36,428 bases of DNA, taken from positions 1-36,428 of the forward strand of contig CAIOKE010000058.1 in assembly GCA_903858815.1 (NCBI GenBank), read 5' to 3'. Source of the stretch: an uncultured Planctomycetaceae bacterium. GTDB lineage: Bacteria > Planctomycetota > Planctomycetia > Planctomycetales > Planctomycetaceae. Within the stretch, counting starts at the first letter, position 1. Each line of letters begins with the position of its first letter. The notes beneath the pieces are model-generated. The model worked only from the letters and a program-made list of their open reading frames with translations. It did no database searches and had not been told where the DNA came from. Position numbers and translations under genes: made by a program. Below are positions 7,250 to 15,451 of the stretch, piece after piece.

Positions 7250-9781
7250 ATGCGACATGCAGTTGTGGCGTTCCTGCTGGCTCTGGGTTCGTTGGGATTG
7301 TCGTGGCACACGGGTGCTGGTGAGAGTGTTGGTCGGGGTGTGAGAGCGGGGCGATCGGACGTTGTGCGTCCTGAGCAGCTGTTGCCTTCTGATAGTTTTC
7401 TGGGCTGGCGTTATGACGGTGCGGAATCGCACATGCTGCAGATTCGGGAGACAGCCGACTGGCGTGCTCTGGAAGAGACTCAGTTGATGGCGCGAGTGCT
7501 GGATCTTGTGCAGATGTTTGCGGGGGCGGCGGGCGAGCAGAGTGGGATTGTGGTGCGGCAGTTGCTGGATCAGATTCGGCGGAAGGGCATGACGGCGGCG
7601 GTGGGGATTCGAGAGGGTGATGCGGGTTCTTATCCGGTTGCGGGGATTGTGCTGCACGAGGCTGGTCGATATGGGGCGATCGCGGCACCTTTGCTGCGGG
7701 ATTTGTTGAATGCGACATCGACAGTAGTGGAGGAGCGGGAGCTGCTGCTGCGAAAAACCTGGGTCTTGCGGGGTGCCGGTGATTTTTTGGTGACATGGTG
7801 GGACGAGGGCGGTCATCTGGCGATTGGGCTTGGGCCGGGTTCTGCCGAGTGGATGCTGGCGGCTGCGGCGGGTGATCTGGAGAGTCTTGAGCAGCATGCC
7901 TTGTGGGGGCGACTGCGGGTGGCTGAGGGATATGAGACGACCAGTTTTGGGTGGCTGGATGTGGGCAGTCTGGTGCAGCGTTTTGGCGAGGTATCGCTGC
8001 CGCCATTTGAATCCGGAGCTTCGTTGACGGTGACGCAGTTGCTGCGTCAGCTGGGCCTGACGGGTGTGCAGAATGTGACGATGCAGAGTGGATTCCGGGG
8101 CGCTGCGACGTGGCATGAGACGTGTGTGAATGGTCAACCGGATCCGGGACTTCTGGAGCGTTATCTGCGCCCGACTCGTTTAAGTTTCGACGAGTTGCCT
8201 CCGTTGCCGGATAAGGTTTCGGGGTTTACCGGTGTGAAGCTGGATGTGGCGGCACTGGTGGATGATGTGGTGCGAACCGGCGTGCGGATGCAGCAGATAG
8301 CGGGACTGGATTTGCCTGAGGGTAACAGTGGGATTGGCTGGCTGCAGTCCTTTGTGGGTGGTTACACGCTGCGTCAGTTTCTGGCGGGGCTGGGAGACGT
8401 GTGGTGTGAGTACAACGATCCTGCGCCGATGGTGGTACCGCTGGGTTATTCGCCAGTGCTGGCAGTCAGTGTGAAGGATCCGCAGCTGGTTGCGGCCGGT
8501 TTGTATCGACTTGAACCGCTGTTGGCAGCTCTGTTGCGATCGACGGGTGCGGAGGGAGCTGTGACACTGACGTCGAATCGGAAGGGTGACCGGACCTACT
8601 GGACGCTGAAGTCTGAGAGTCTTCCGGTGGCTCCGACTCTGATGCTGACGAATCAGTGGCTGGTGTTTGCCGTGAATCCACTGGCGCTGGAGAGTCTGGT
8701 GCTGCGAGTTGCGGGCGAGCAGAAACGGTGGGTACCTGGTGAGCAGGTGCAGGCGGCTTTGAGTGAACTGCCGAAGGAGTTCGGTTATGTGTCGGTATCT
8801 GATCCGGTGCCGACGTATCGGTTGATGTTTGAGTCGTTGCCGATGGCGATGCTGGTATTGAATTCACAGGTGTTGCCGAATCTGGGTGAGGGCGTGGAGC
8901 TGCCATTTGGTCTGGAGGAGATGCCGGCTGCGGACACGGTGCTGGAGCCGTTGTTTCCGAATGTGACGGTGGGTTATGCGACGGAGGGCGGTTATGCATG
9001 GAGGACTCGTCAGAGCGTCCCAGGGACTCCGGTGGGCAATCTGTCGGCGGGTGCGGTCACGGGAGTGCTGGTGGGTCTGTTATTGCCTGCGGTGCAGCAG
9101 GCTCGCGAGGCTGCGCGGCGAACGCAGTCGAAGAACAATCTGAGATACATTGGTCTGGCGATGCATAACTATCATGACGTCTATGGGACGTTCCCTGGGG
9201 GGACCTTGGAGGTGCAGGAGTTACCTGTTGAGCAGCGTTTAAGCTGGGCATATGGGTTGCTGCCGTTTCTGGAGGAGGCTGCGGCGTATGAGGCTGCTGA
9301 TCGTGAGCATGGCTGGGAGGGTCCGGGGAATGCGGAACTGATTGGTCGCAGGTTTGACGTCTTTCGCAACCCGTCGCAGCCGGGTGAGCGGCAGCATGAG
9401 TCAGCGGGCGACTATGTGGGAATAGCCGGTGTGGGTGAGAACGCGGCTGAGCTGCCGGATCGGGATCCGAAGGCCGGGATTTTCGGGTTCAACCGATCGA
9501 CATCACTCCGGGCGATTACCGACGGGACATCGAATACGATGATGGTTGCGGATTCGTCACGGCCGAATGTGTCGATGTTTTCTGGTGGCGCTGCAACGGT
9601 GCGGGGATTCAGTCAGCGACCGTATCTGAATGGTCCGGACGGTATTGGTTCACCGCATATTGGAATTGTGCATGTTTTGATGGCTGATGGTTCAGTACGG
9701 GCGCTTTCCGTGGACACAGCTGCGGAGGTGATCGAGGCATTAGCTACGAAGGCCGGTGGCGAGGTAGTGGGAGATTTCTGA
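7250..9781 (+). CDS. Large exported protein with C-terminal DUF1559 domain
   Basis: This protein of 843 residues starts at ATG 7250, after GGAGGGG, and has a signal peptide (about 1-25). Residues ~30-590 form a long domain of repeated alpha/beta character that I cannot assign with confidence. From about residue 598 a hydrophobic segment (GAVTGVLVGLLLPAVQQ) runs into AREAARRTQSKNNLRYIGLA and HNYHDVYGTFP, the hallmark of the planctomycete DUF1559 (pseudopilin-like) family. The family's H-X9-DG motif is present as H803...D813-G814. DUF1559 proteins normally carry this hydrophobic helix at the N-terminus behind a prepilin cleavage site. Here it is internal, so the domain is fused to a secreted module. 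Function is unknown; a cell-surface or secretion-associated role is inferred. Confidence 0.88.
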   Translation: MRHAVVAFLLALGSLGLSWHTGAGESVGRGVRAGRSDVVRPEQLLPSDSFLGWRYDGAESHMLQIRETADWRALEETQLMARVLDLVQMFAGAAGEQSGIVVRQLLDQIRRKGMTAAVGIREGDAGSYPVAGIVLHEAGRYGAIAAPLLRDLLNATSTVVEERELLLRKTWVLRGAGDFLVTWWDEGGHLAIGLGPGSAEWMLAAAAGDLESLEQHALWGRLRVAEGYETTSFGWLDVGSLVQRFGEVSLPPFESGASLTVTQLLRQLGLTGVQNVTMQSGFRGAATWHETCVNGQPDPGLLERYLRPTRLSFDELPPLPDKVSGFTGVKLDVAALVDDVVRTGVRMQQIAGLDLPEGNSGIGWLQSFVGGYTLRQFLAGLGDVWCEYNDPAPMVVPLGYSPVLAVSVKDPQLVAAGLYRLEPLLAALLRSTGAEGAVTLTSNRKGDRTYWTLKSESLPVAPTLMLTNQWLVFAVNPLALESLVLRVAGEQKRWVPGEQVQAALSELPKEFGYVSVSDPVPTYRLMFESLPMAMLVLNSQVLPNLGEGVELPFGLEEMPAADTVLEPLFPNVTVGYATEGGYAWRTRQSVPGTPVGNLSAGAVTGVLVGLLLPAVQQAREAARRTQSKNNLRYIGLAMHNYHDVYGTFPGGTLEVQELPVEQRLSWAYGLLPFLEEAAAYEAADREHGWEGPGNAELIGRRFDVFRNPSQPGERQHESAGDYVGIAGVGENAAELPDRDPKAGIFGFNRSTSLRAITDGTSNTMMVADSSRPNVSMFSGGAATVRGFSQRPYLNGPDGIGSPHIGIVHVLMADGSVRALSVDTAAEVIEALATKAGGEVVGDF

Positions 9782-9800
9782 GACGGTGTTGTGGGGGGGG

Positions 9801-10508
9801 CTATTGAAGGGCTGGCAGCAGGAGTTTTGTCCAGACTTTGTAGCCTTCGTCATTCAGGTGCAGGTCGTCTTTATCAAGGAGTGCCGGGTTTGGCTGTCCG
9901 GCAGAGTCGAGGCCGGCGGGCCAGGTGTCGATGAAGACGGCTTTGGGGTGTTTTTTGCAGACTTCGCTGATGAGTTGATTGGCCTTGATGCCCTGTTGGT
10001 GGATCGCCCAGCGTTTAATGCTGGGTTTGATCCCGAGGAAGATGATACGGCGGCAGTTGGGCAGGTGTTGTGTGGCTTTATCAAGGAACAGCTGAAAGTC
10101 CTGACAGACGGTTTCCGGTGATTTTCCTGCGTTCAGGTCGTTATCGCCGGCGTAGAGCACGACGGTGTGTGGGTGCGCGGGGATGACGAGTCGTTCGAAG
10201 AAGTGCACGGAATCGCTTAGTTGTGATCCGCCGAAGCCGTGATTGACGGCATTGAGAGCGGGGAATGATTGCTGCAGTTTCCAGCGGCGAATGGTGGAGC
10301 TGCCGATGAAGACGACGTCCGCGGTGGGTGGATTACGTTTTGCGAATGCGGCTTCGAGTTTGCGGACATCGGGTTCCCAGCGTTCGGGCGATTTGGGTTG
10401 AGATTTGGATTTTTCATCCCCGCATGTGGTGGCGAGTTGGGGGAGTGCGGTGAGGGTGACCGCGAGTGCCTGGAGGAAGTTGCGGCGAGTTGGTGGATGT
10501 GTTGACAT
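9801..10508 (-). CDS. SGNH/GDSL-type hydrolase, Tat-exported
   Basis: This is a predicted exported esterase or acetylhydrolase of 235 residues. It starts at 10508, because the residues before it are Pro/His-rich noise, and it then opens with TRRNFLQALAVTLTALPQL, a twin-arginine signal. A Cys follows, so lipidation is possible. All four SGNH blocks are visible: GSSTIRRW (nucleophile Ser), NHGFGGS (Gly), AGDNDL (Asn) and DDLHLNDEGY (catalytic Asp and His). It converges on the DUF1559 gene with a 19-bp gap and is divergent from fmt. The family acts on acetylated sugars or lipids, but the substrate here is unknown. Confidence 0.9.
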   Translation of the reverse strand: MSTHPPTRRNFLQALAVTLTALPQLATTCGDEKSKSQPKSPERWEPDVRKLEAAFAKRNPPTADVVFIGSSTIRRWKLQQSFPALNAVNHGFGGSQLSDSVHFFERLVIPAHPHTVVLYAGDNDLNAGKSPETVCQDFQLFLDKATQHLPNCRRIIFLGIKPSIKRWAIHQQGIKANQLISEVCKKHPKAVFIDTWPAGLDSAGQPNPALLDKDDLHLNDEGYKVWTKLLLPALQ

Positions 10509-10671
10509 GAGTTTCTGGTGGGTGGGCGGGAAATTCGGGTGTGGTGGGGTGCGGGTATGGGCAGTTCGCTGGTGAGATGTTAAAGAGGTGGGGTAGTGGA
10601 GTGCCAGCGAGCGGGGTGGTTTGCGTGGATTGTTGTGTGATTGTGTTGTGTGGTGTTTGTGGGGGTGGTTC

Positions 10672-11643
10672 ATGCGGATTGTGCTGATGGGTACGGGTGA
10701 GTTTGCGCTGCCGGCATTTCGTGCTGTGCTGGCATCTGAGCATCAGGTTGTGGCCGTGGTGACTCAGCCGGATCGCACGGGTCGTGGTCATCATCAGCAT
10801 GTGAATGTCGTGAAGGAGTTGGGTATTTCGGGGGGGCTGCCGGTATTGCAGCCGGAGCGGGTGAATCATCCGGAGGTTCTGGAGCAGTTGCGGAGTTTTG
10901 GTGCGGATCTGTTTCTGGTGGCGTCCTATGGGCAGATATTGAAGCCTGAGTTGCTGTCGATTCCGCGTTTGGGGGCATTTAATCTGCATGGGTCTCTGTT
11001 GCCGAAATATCGCGGGGCGGCTCCGGTGCAGTATGCGATCTGGGCGGGCGAGCGAACGACGGGGGTGACAATTTTCCGGATTGAGCCGGCATTGGATTCT
11101 GGTCCGATGGTGGGGAAGGTGGAGACGGAGATTGGGGAGGAGGAGACTGCGGGTGAGTTGATGTTGCGTCTGGCGGATTTGTGTGTGCCGTTGACGCTGG
11201 AGGTACTGGATCGGCTGGAGCGTGGTATTGCTGAGTTTGAGTTGCAGGATCCGGCGGGCGTGGTGTTGGCTCCAAAGATTGTTCGCGAGGCCGGCCAGTT
11301 GGATTTTCGGCAGAGTTGTCGGCGGATTGACTGTCAGATTCGTGCATTGCAGCCGTGGCCGAAGTGCAGTGCGGTGTTGCGGCGAGCGGGGCAGCCGCCG
11401 TTGCGTTGTCTGATCTTGCTGGGCAAGTCGTGGTGTGGCGGAGCGGCGTCTGGCGGTAGTGAGTTTCGGTTGGGTGAGTTGCGGGTGGTGGAAGGTCGTC
11501 CTTTGGTGCGGTGTGGTGATGGCTGGCTGGAGGTCTTGCGAGTGCAGCCGGAGGGGCGAAAGGCGATTGACGGCCGTTCGTTTGTGAATGGTATGGCGGA
11601 TTTAGCGGGGGCAATTTTTGGTGAAAGTCCGGGTGATTCCTGA
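10672..11643 (+). CDS. fmt: Methionyl-tRNA formyltransferase
   Basis: This enzyme transfers a formyl group from 10-formyltetrahydrofolate to initiator Met-tRNA in the cytoplasm. The 323-residue length matches the family (about 310-320). The start at ATG 10672 gives the standard opening MRIVLMGTGEFALPAF; longer frames upstream add only noise. The catalytic region FNLHGSLLPKYRGAAPVQ contains Asn104, His106 and the SLLP loop. TGVTIFRIEPALDSGP supplies the conserved Asp142. The C-terminal half is the OB-like tRNA-binding domain. It stands alone, without def (peptide deformylase), and is divergent from the SGNH hydrolase gene. Confidence 0.96.
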   Translation: MRIVLMGTGEFALPAFRAVLASEHQVVAVVTQPDRTGRGHHQHVNVVKELGISGGLPVLQPERVNHPEVLEQLRSFGADLFLVASYGQILKPELLSIPRLGAFNLHGSLLPKYRGAAPVQYAIWAGERTTGVTIFRIEPALDSGPMVGKVETEIGEEETAGELMLRLADLCVPLTLEVLDRLERGIAEFELQDPAGVVLAPKIVREAGQLDFRQSCRRIDCQIRALQPWPKCSAVLRRAGQPPLRCLILLGKSWCGGAASGGSEFRLGELRVVEGRPLVRCGDGWLEVLRVQPEGRKAIDGRSFVNGMADLAGAIFGESPGDS

Positions 11644-11875
11644 GAATGCCGCGGTGCTGAAGGCGGATTTTTCGCGGATGGTGCGCGGTTTGCGTGGGTT
11701 GGGCTGAGTTTGCCGTTGGTTTGCTGTAAGTGTTTTTGTGGCAGTGGTTTAGTGATTTCGAGGGGTGTGGTTCGGGGATTTGTCGGTGTGGTGGCGGGAA
11801 GTGAGATTTTCCAGCTGGGTTGAGTTTCGTGGGATTCTTCCATGAGATGCTCGTTCACTTTTGCCAATTTCCAAC

Positions 11876-11900
11876 CGGGGCGCAGTAAACCCCGAATTTT
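11876..11900 (+). terminator. Weak intrinsic terminator after fmt
   Basis: The stem CGGGG/CCCCG has a 9-nt loop (CGCAGTAAA) and is followed by AATTTT. The stem is short and the T-run is only four bases, so this is a tentative call. Confidence 0.35.
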
Positions 11901-11962
11901 ACCGTTAGAATTCACGATTTGAGGCACAGGAAAGTGTCGGGGTGCAGAAGTCTGGTGCGGTG

Positions 11963-11990
11963 TTGTGTGCCGTGCTCTGGGCCGTATTAT
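11963..11990 (+). promoter_or_regulatory. Candidate sigma-70 promoter for ketosynthase/exporter block
   Basis: TTGTGT, a 16-bp spacer, then TATTAT. The -10 element matches consensus at five of six bases and the -35 is poor. Transcription would begin near 11997, about 40 bases before the ATG at 12038. Confidence 0.4.
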
Positions 11991-12037
11991 TGTGGCGGCC
12001 TGTGTGTCTGGAATCCGCGTTGAGTGAGTGATTTTGC

Positions 12038-13342
12038 ATGACCGCTGAGACTGCTCGAGAAGTTGTGATTACGGGCATCGGGGTATTCAGTCCGATTGGC
12101 ATTGGTCGCAGTGCCTTTTGGTCGGGATTAGCTGAGGGCCGTTGTGGTCTGAAGCGTGTGCAGCATGCAGCGTGGGTGGCGGCCCCGGGTTGTATTGGTG
12201 GCGAGGTCAGTGATTTCAACGACGAGTCGGCGAAGAAGGAGCATCTGAAGAGTCTGCGTAAGAGTCTGAAGGTGATGTGTCGTGAGATTCAGATGGGTGT
12301 TGCGTCGGCTTTGCAGGCGATGGACGACGCGGGTTTAACGGTGGGTATGGTGCCACCGGATCGGATTGGTTGTGATTTCGGTGCCAATCTGATGAGCAGT
12401 CCTCCCGAGGTGATTCTTGAGGGTGCTCTTCGTTCAAGGACTCAGCGGACTGGCAATCTGGCGTTTGATTACGACCAGTGGGGTGAGGTTGGGATGCCGG
12501 GTCTGGAGCCATTGTGGTTATTGAAGTATCTGCCGAACATGCCTGGCTGTCACATTGGGATTGCTCTTGAGGCGCATGGTCCGAACAACTCGATTACTCA
12601 TGACGAGGCTTCTGGTGGTTTGGTGCTGGGTGAGGCGTGCAATGCGATTCGTCGGAATCGTGCGGACGTGATGGTGGCTGGCGTCACGGGGACTCGCCTG
12701 CACACAGTGAAGGCCTGTCAGTCGGCTCGTCTGGATGTGCTTGCGGAAGGTCCGGCTGAGCAGCGTTTGCGGCCGTTTGACCGTCAGCGTTCTGGTGAGG
12801 CGTTATCTGAGGCGGCGTGCAGTCTGATTCTGGAATCGCGTGCTCACGCTGAAGCTCGTGGAGCGAAGATTCTTGGCACAGTGCTTGCCTGTGGCGCCAG
12901 TTCTGTGGCGAGTCGTGACGGTGCAGCGGACGAGGCGGAGGCTGTTTATCTGGCGGGTCGAGCGGCGCTGGAGCGAGCGGGTGTATCGGCTGCGGATCTG
13001 GGTCATGTGAATGCCTGTGCTGCGGGCAATCCGGCGCGTGATCGTTACGAGGCAATGGGGTTGCGGAAGCTGCTGGGTTCAGCAGCGGACAGCGTGCCTG
13101 TGACAGCGATCAAAAGTTACATCGGAAGTTCGGGCAGCGGGTCATCATTGGTTGAGCTGGCAGCGTCATTACTATCCCTGCGCGATGGCGCAATTGCTCC
13201 GACTTTGAATTATTCGTCTGCCGACGAAGTGGCTCCTTTGAATGTGGTCCATGGTTCGTTTGCGAAGGCAGCCAGCGGGCTATTTCTGAAAACCAGTGTG
13301 ACTCGAATGGGCCAGGCGAGTGCTGTGGTCGTGCGGGTTTAG
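12038..13342 (+). CDS. Ketosynthase-fold protein lacking the catalytic triad
   Basis: This 434-residue protein is homologous over its whole length to beta-ketoacyl-ACP synthases of the FabF type: VVITGIGVFSPIG at the start, ALQAMDDAGL, RRNRADVMVAG, then PFDRQRSGEALSEAACSLILE. The catalytic residues are missing. At the active-site Cys position of the GPSYTVSTACASS-type motif, the sequence is GPNNSITHDEASGG, placing Glu190 there. The first catalytic His (NAHGTSTP in the family) is Cys327 in NACAAGNP, and the second (TKSMTGHLLGAAG) is Ser364 in IKSYIGSSGSG. The lysine of that motif, Lys359, is kept. It resembles chain-length-factor or KSQ-like partners rather than a condensing enzyme. No acyl carrier protein or active ketosynthase lies nearby. 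It is followed after 18 bp by the exporter genes. Confidence 0.88.
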   Translation: MTAETAREVVITGIGVFSPIGIGRSAFWSGLAEGRCGLKRVQHAAWVAAPGCIGGEVSDFNDESAKKEHLKSLRKSLKVMCREIQMGVASALQAMDDAGLTVGMVPPDRIGCDFGANLMSSPPEVILEGALRSRTQRTGNLAFDYDQWGEVGMPGLEPLWLLKYLPNMPGCHIGIALEAHGPNNSITHDEASGGLVLGEACNAIRRNRADVMVAGVTGTRLHTVKACQSARLDVLAEGPAEQRLRPFDRQRSGEALSEAACSLILESRAHAEARGAKILGTVLACGASSVASRDGAADEAEAVYLAGRAALERAGVSAADLGHVNACAAGNPARDRYEAMGLRKLLGSAADSVPVTAIKSYIGSSGSGSSLVELAASLLSLRDGAIAPTLNYSSADEVAPLNVVHGSFAKAASGLFLKTSVTRMGQASAVVVRV

Positions 13343-13360
13343 TCTTCACCGGGTGTGCCT

Positions 13361-14665
13361 ATGACAGTGGCTGGTTCGGGTGGTTCCGGCGATGCATTAG
13401 CGAAGCTGCGGATCCGACGTGACGAACCGTCGCGGGGTGGTGGCTGGCTGGGTGGATTTCTGCGTCTCGTGGTGACTCTGGTCATCCTTGCATTGCTGGG
13501 CATTGGAGGCTGGATTTTTCGCAGTTCTCCGGGGATGCTGGCGGACGCGGATCGTCTGATGGAGTCGGTGCGATCGAAGCCGGAAGTGCGGGTGGTTCTG
13601 GCCAGTATTGAGGAGGGCCGATCGGCGGACGCGACGGTGGTAGCGACGGGATATCTTCAATCGCGTCAGCAGGCCCGGATTGGTGCTCGAGCGACCGGTC
13701 GGATTCGGGAGGTGCTGGTTGAGGAGGGTGTGCGTGTCGGGACGAACGACGTGCTGGCGATTCTGGAGCACGCGGATCTGGACGCAGCGCTGGCTGCGGC
13801 TCAGGCGTCATCGGCTCGCTGCAGCAGTGAGTTGCAGGAGCAGGATGTTGTGATTCGTCGTACGAAGCGGGATTTGGAGCGAGCAGAGAAGCTGCTGGCT
13901 GGTCGCACGATGACTCAGGCCGAGTTTGACACTGAGCAGTTTGAGTTTGACGCGGCGGTAGCGCGTCGTGAATCGCTGCAGGCGGCATTGCAGTTAGCCG
14001 AGGCGCGGGTGCAGGAGGCGGTGCAGCTGCGAGAGAATATGTTTGTGCGAGCGCCCTTTGCGGGCACGGTGATTTCGAAGGATGCGGAACTGGGTGAGTC
14101 GATCATGCCGGGTGGCATGGGAGAGGCATCGGGTCGTGGTTCTGTGGTGACGATTGCGGATCTTGAGCATCTGGAGGTGGACTGCGACGTGAAGGAGGAC
14201 TTCATCAGTCGGGTGGCTCAGGGGCAGGTTGCAGAGGTTGCGGTGGATGCAGTTCCGGGTCGTCGTTATCGCGGTGTGGTGCGTAAGGTGATTCCGATGG
14301 GTGATCGTGCACGAGCGACGGTGAAGGTTCGAGTGGCGATTGAGGATGCGGATGAGAAGTTATTTCCGGAGATGAGCAGTACGGTGTATTTCCTGCCGCC
14401 TGATGAAGTGGTGGGTGCTGAAAAGCCATCTGAGGCGCGAGGCCGCCGGGTTTTCTGTCCGAACGATGCTTTACAGGTGTCGGGCAGTGAGGTTTGGGTC
14501 TGGGTGGTGGGTGCCGAGGATCGATTGAAGCGCGTGGTGGTGCAGGCTGGCGAGAAAAAAGAGGGTCGTACAGAGATTGTGAGTGGTCTGGTGGGTGGCG
14601 AGCGGTTGGTGGCTGGTGGTTCTGCTGACTACCGAGATGGTCTGGTTGTGAAGGTTCAGCAGTAG
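13361..14665 (+). CDS. HlyD/MacA-type periplasmic adaptor protein
   Basis: This membrane-fusion subunit of a tripartite or MacAB-like exporter links the inner-membrane ABC pump to the cell envelope. It has 434 residues: an N-terminal cytoplasmic tail, one transmembrane helix (about 30-53), and a lipoyl/biotinyl-like half-motif near ATGRIREVLVEEGVRVGTND. A long alpha-helical hairpin rich in Ala, Gln and Glu follows (about 145-235), then the second lipoyl half (FVRAPFAGTVISKDAELGE) and beta-barrel domains. The ATG at 13361 is preferred; a GTG two codons upstream (13355) is possible. It lies 18 bp after the ketosynthase-like gene and 63 bp before the ATPase gene, so the genes probably form one operon. 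Confidence 0.88.
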   Translation: MTVAGSGGSGDALAKLRIRRDEPSRGGGWLGGFLRLVVTLVILALLGIGGWIFRSSPGMLADADRLMESVRSKPEVRVVLASIEEGRSADATVVATGYLQSRQQARIGARATGRIREVLVEEGVRVGTNDVLAILEHADLDAALAAAQASSARCSSELQEQDVVIRRTKRDLERAEKLLAGRTMTQAEFDTEQFEFDAAVARRESLQAALQLAEARVQEAVQLRENMFVRAPFAGTVISKDAELGESIMPGGMGEASGRGSVVTIADLEHLEVDCDVKEDFISRVAQGQVAEVAVDAVPGRRYRGVVRKVIPMGDRARATVKVRVAIEDADEKLFPEMSSTVYFLPPDEVVGAEKPSEARGRRVFCPNDALQVSGSEVWVWVVGAEDRLKRVVVQAGEKKEGRTEIVSGLVGGERLVAGGSADYRDGLVVKVQQ

Positions 14666-14728
14666 CGGTGCAGTGGGTGTGGTTTTTTCCGGGCATGCGA
14701 TCAGCCTGAGTGTCAGAGGGGGTGAGCA

Positions 14729-15451
14729 GTGAGTGGGACAGTAGGTGAGCCGCTGGTTATTGTGCGGAATGTTGGCAAGGAGTTCCGTCGTGATCAGCTG
14801 GTAATACCGGTGCTGAACGGCATGAATCTGCAGCTGGAGTCTGGTGGTTATCTGGCGTTGATGGGTCCTTCGGGGTCTGGCAAGACGACGTTGCTGAATC
14901 TGATTGCGGGGCTGGATCGTCCGACGTCGGGTGAGGTGATTGTGTGTGGTCAGGATCTGTCGCGATCGTCTGAGGGTGAGCTGGCGAAGTGGCGAGCGCG
15001 GTACATCGGGTTCATTTTTCAGATGTATAATCTGATTCCGGTGCTGACGGCCTATGAGAATGTGGAGTTACCACTGACTCTGACATCGCTCAGTCGTCGT
15101 GAGCGTGACGAGCACGTCAGGGCGGCACTGGAGGTCGTAGGTCTGGCGGAGCGAATGGATCATTATCCGCGTCAGTTGTCTGGTGGTCAGGAGCAGCGGG
15201 TGGCCATTGCGCGGGCGATTGTGACTGATCCATCGTTGCTGGTGGCTGACGAGCCAACCGGGGATCTTGATGCGAAGTCTGCGGGAGAGATTCTGGATCT
15301 GATGCAGCGTCTGAATACGGAGTTTCAGAAAACGATCGTGATGGTGACTCATGACCCGGGAGCGGCAGCGCGAGCGAAGCGTGTGCTGCATCTGGAGAAG
15401 GGTCTGCTGGTATCGGATACATCGACTGCTGGTCTGCGGGGAGCGGTGTGA
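14729..15451 (+). CDS. ABC transporter ATP-binding protein, MacB/LolD type
   Basis: This is the ATPase subunit of the exporter, 240 residues. Walker A is GPSGSGKT (46-53), the Q-loop glutamine is Q98, the signature is LSGGQEQR (150-157), Walker B is LLVADEP with Glu175, and the switch His208 lies in MVTHDP. This pattern and length fit the MacB/LolD/FtsE group that pairs with FtsX-type permeases. The start is a GTG at 14729, well placed behind AGAGGGGGTGAG. Its stop codon shares one base with the ATG of the first permease, indicating translational coupling. Confidence 0.95.
   Translation: MSGTVGEPLVIVRNVGKEFRRDQLVIPVLNGMNLQLESGGYLALMGPSGSGKTTLLNLIAGLDRPTSGEVIVCGQDLSRSSEGELAKWRARYIGFIFQMYNLIPVLTAYENVELPLTLTSLSRRERDEHVRAALEVVGLAERMDHYPRQLSGGQEQRVAIARAIVTDPSLLVADEPTGDLDAKSAGEILDLMQRLNTEFQKTIVMVTHDPGAAARAKRVLHLEKGLLVSDTSTAGLRGAV

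Larger units (their letters stand above)
11644..12037. other. Intergenic region between fmt and ketosynthase-like gene
   Basis: No convincing gene is present. The segment holds a weak terminator-like hairpin (11876-11900) and a candidate promoter (11963-11990). A - strand open frame that begins at 11927 and continues antisense to fmt has the Pro/Thr/Ser-rich composition of a shadow frame. Confidence 0.6.

Noticed and set aside
11334-11927. A 197-codon - strand open frame whose first 45 residues look protein-like
   Set aside because: Most of it is antisense to fmt with Pro/Thr/Ser-rich composition, and no ribosome binding site or family motif is visible.
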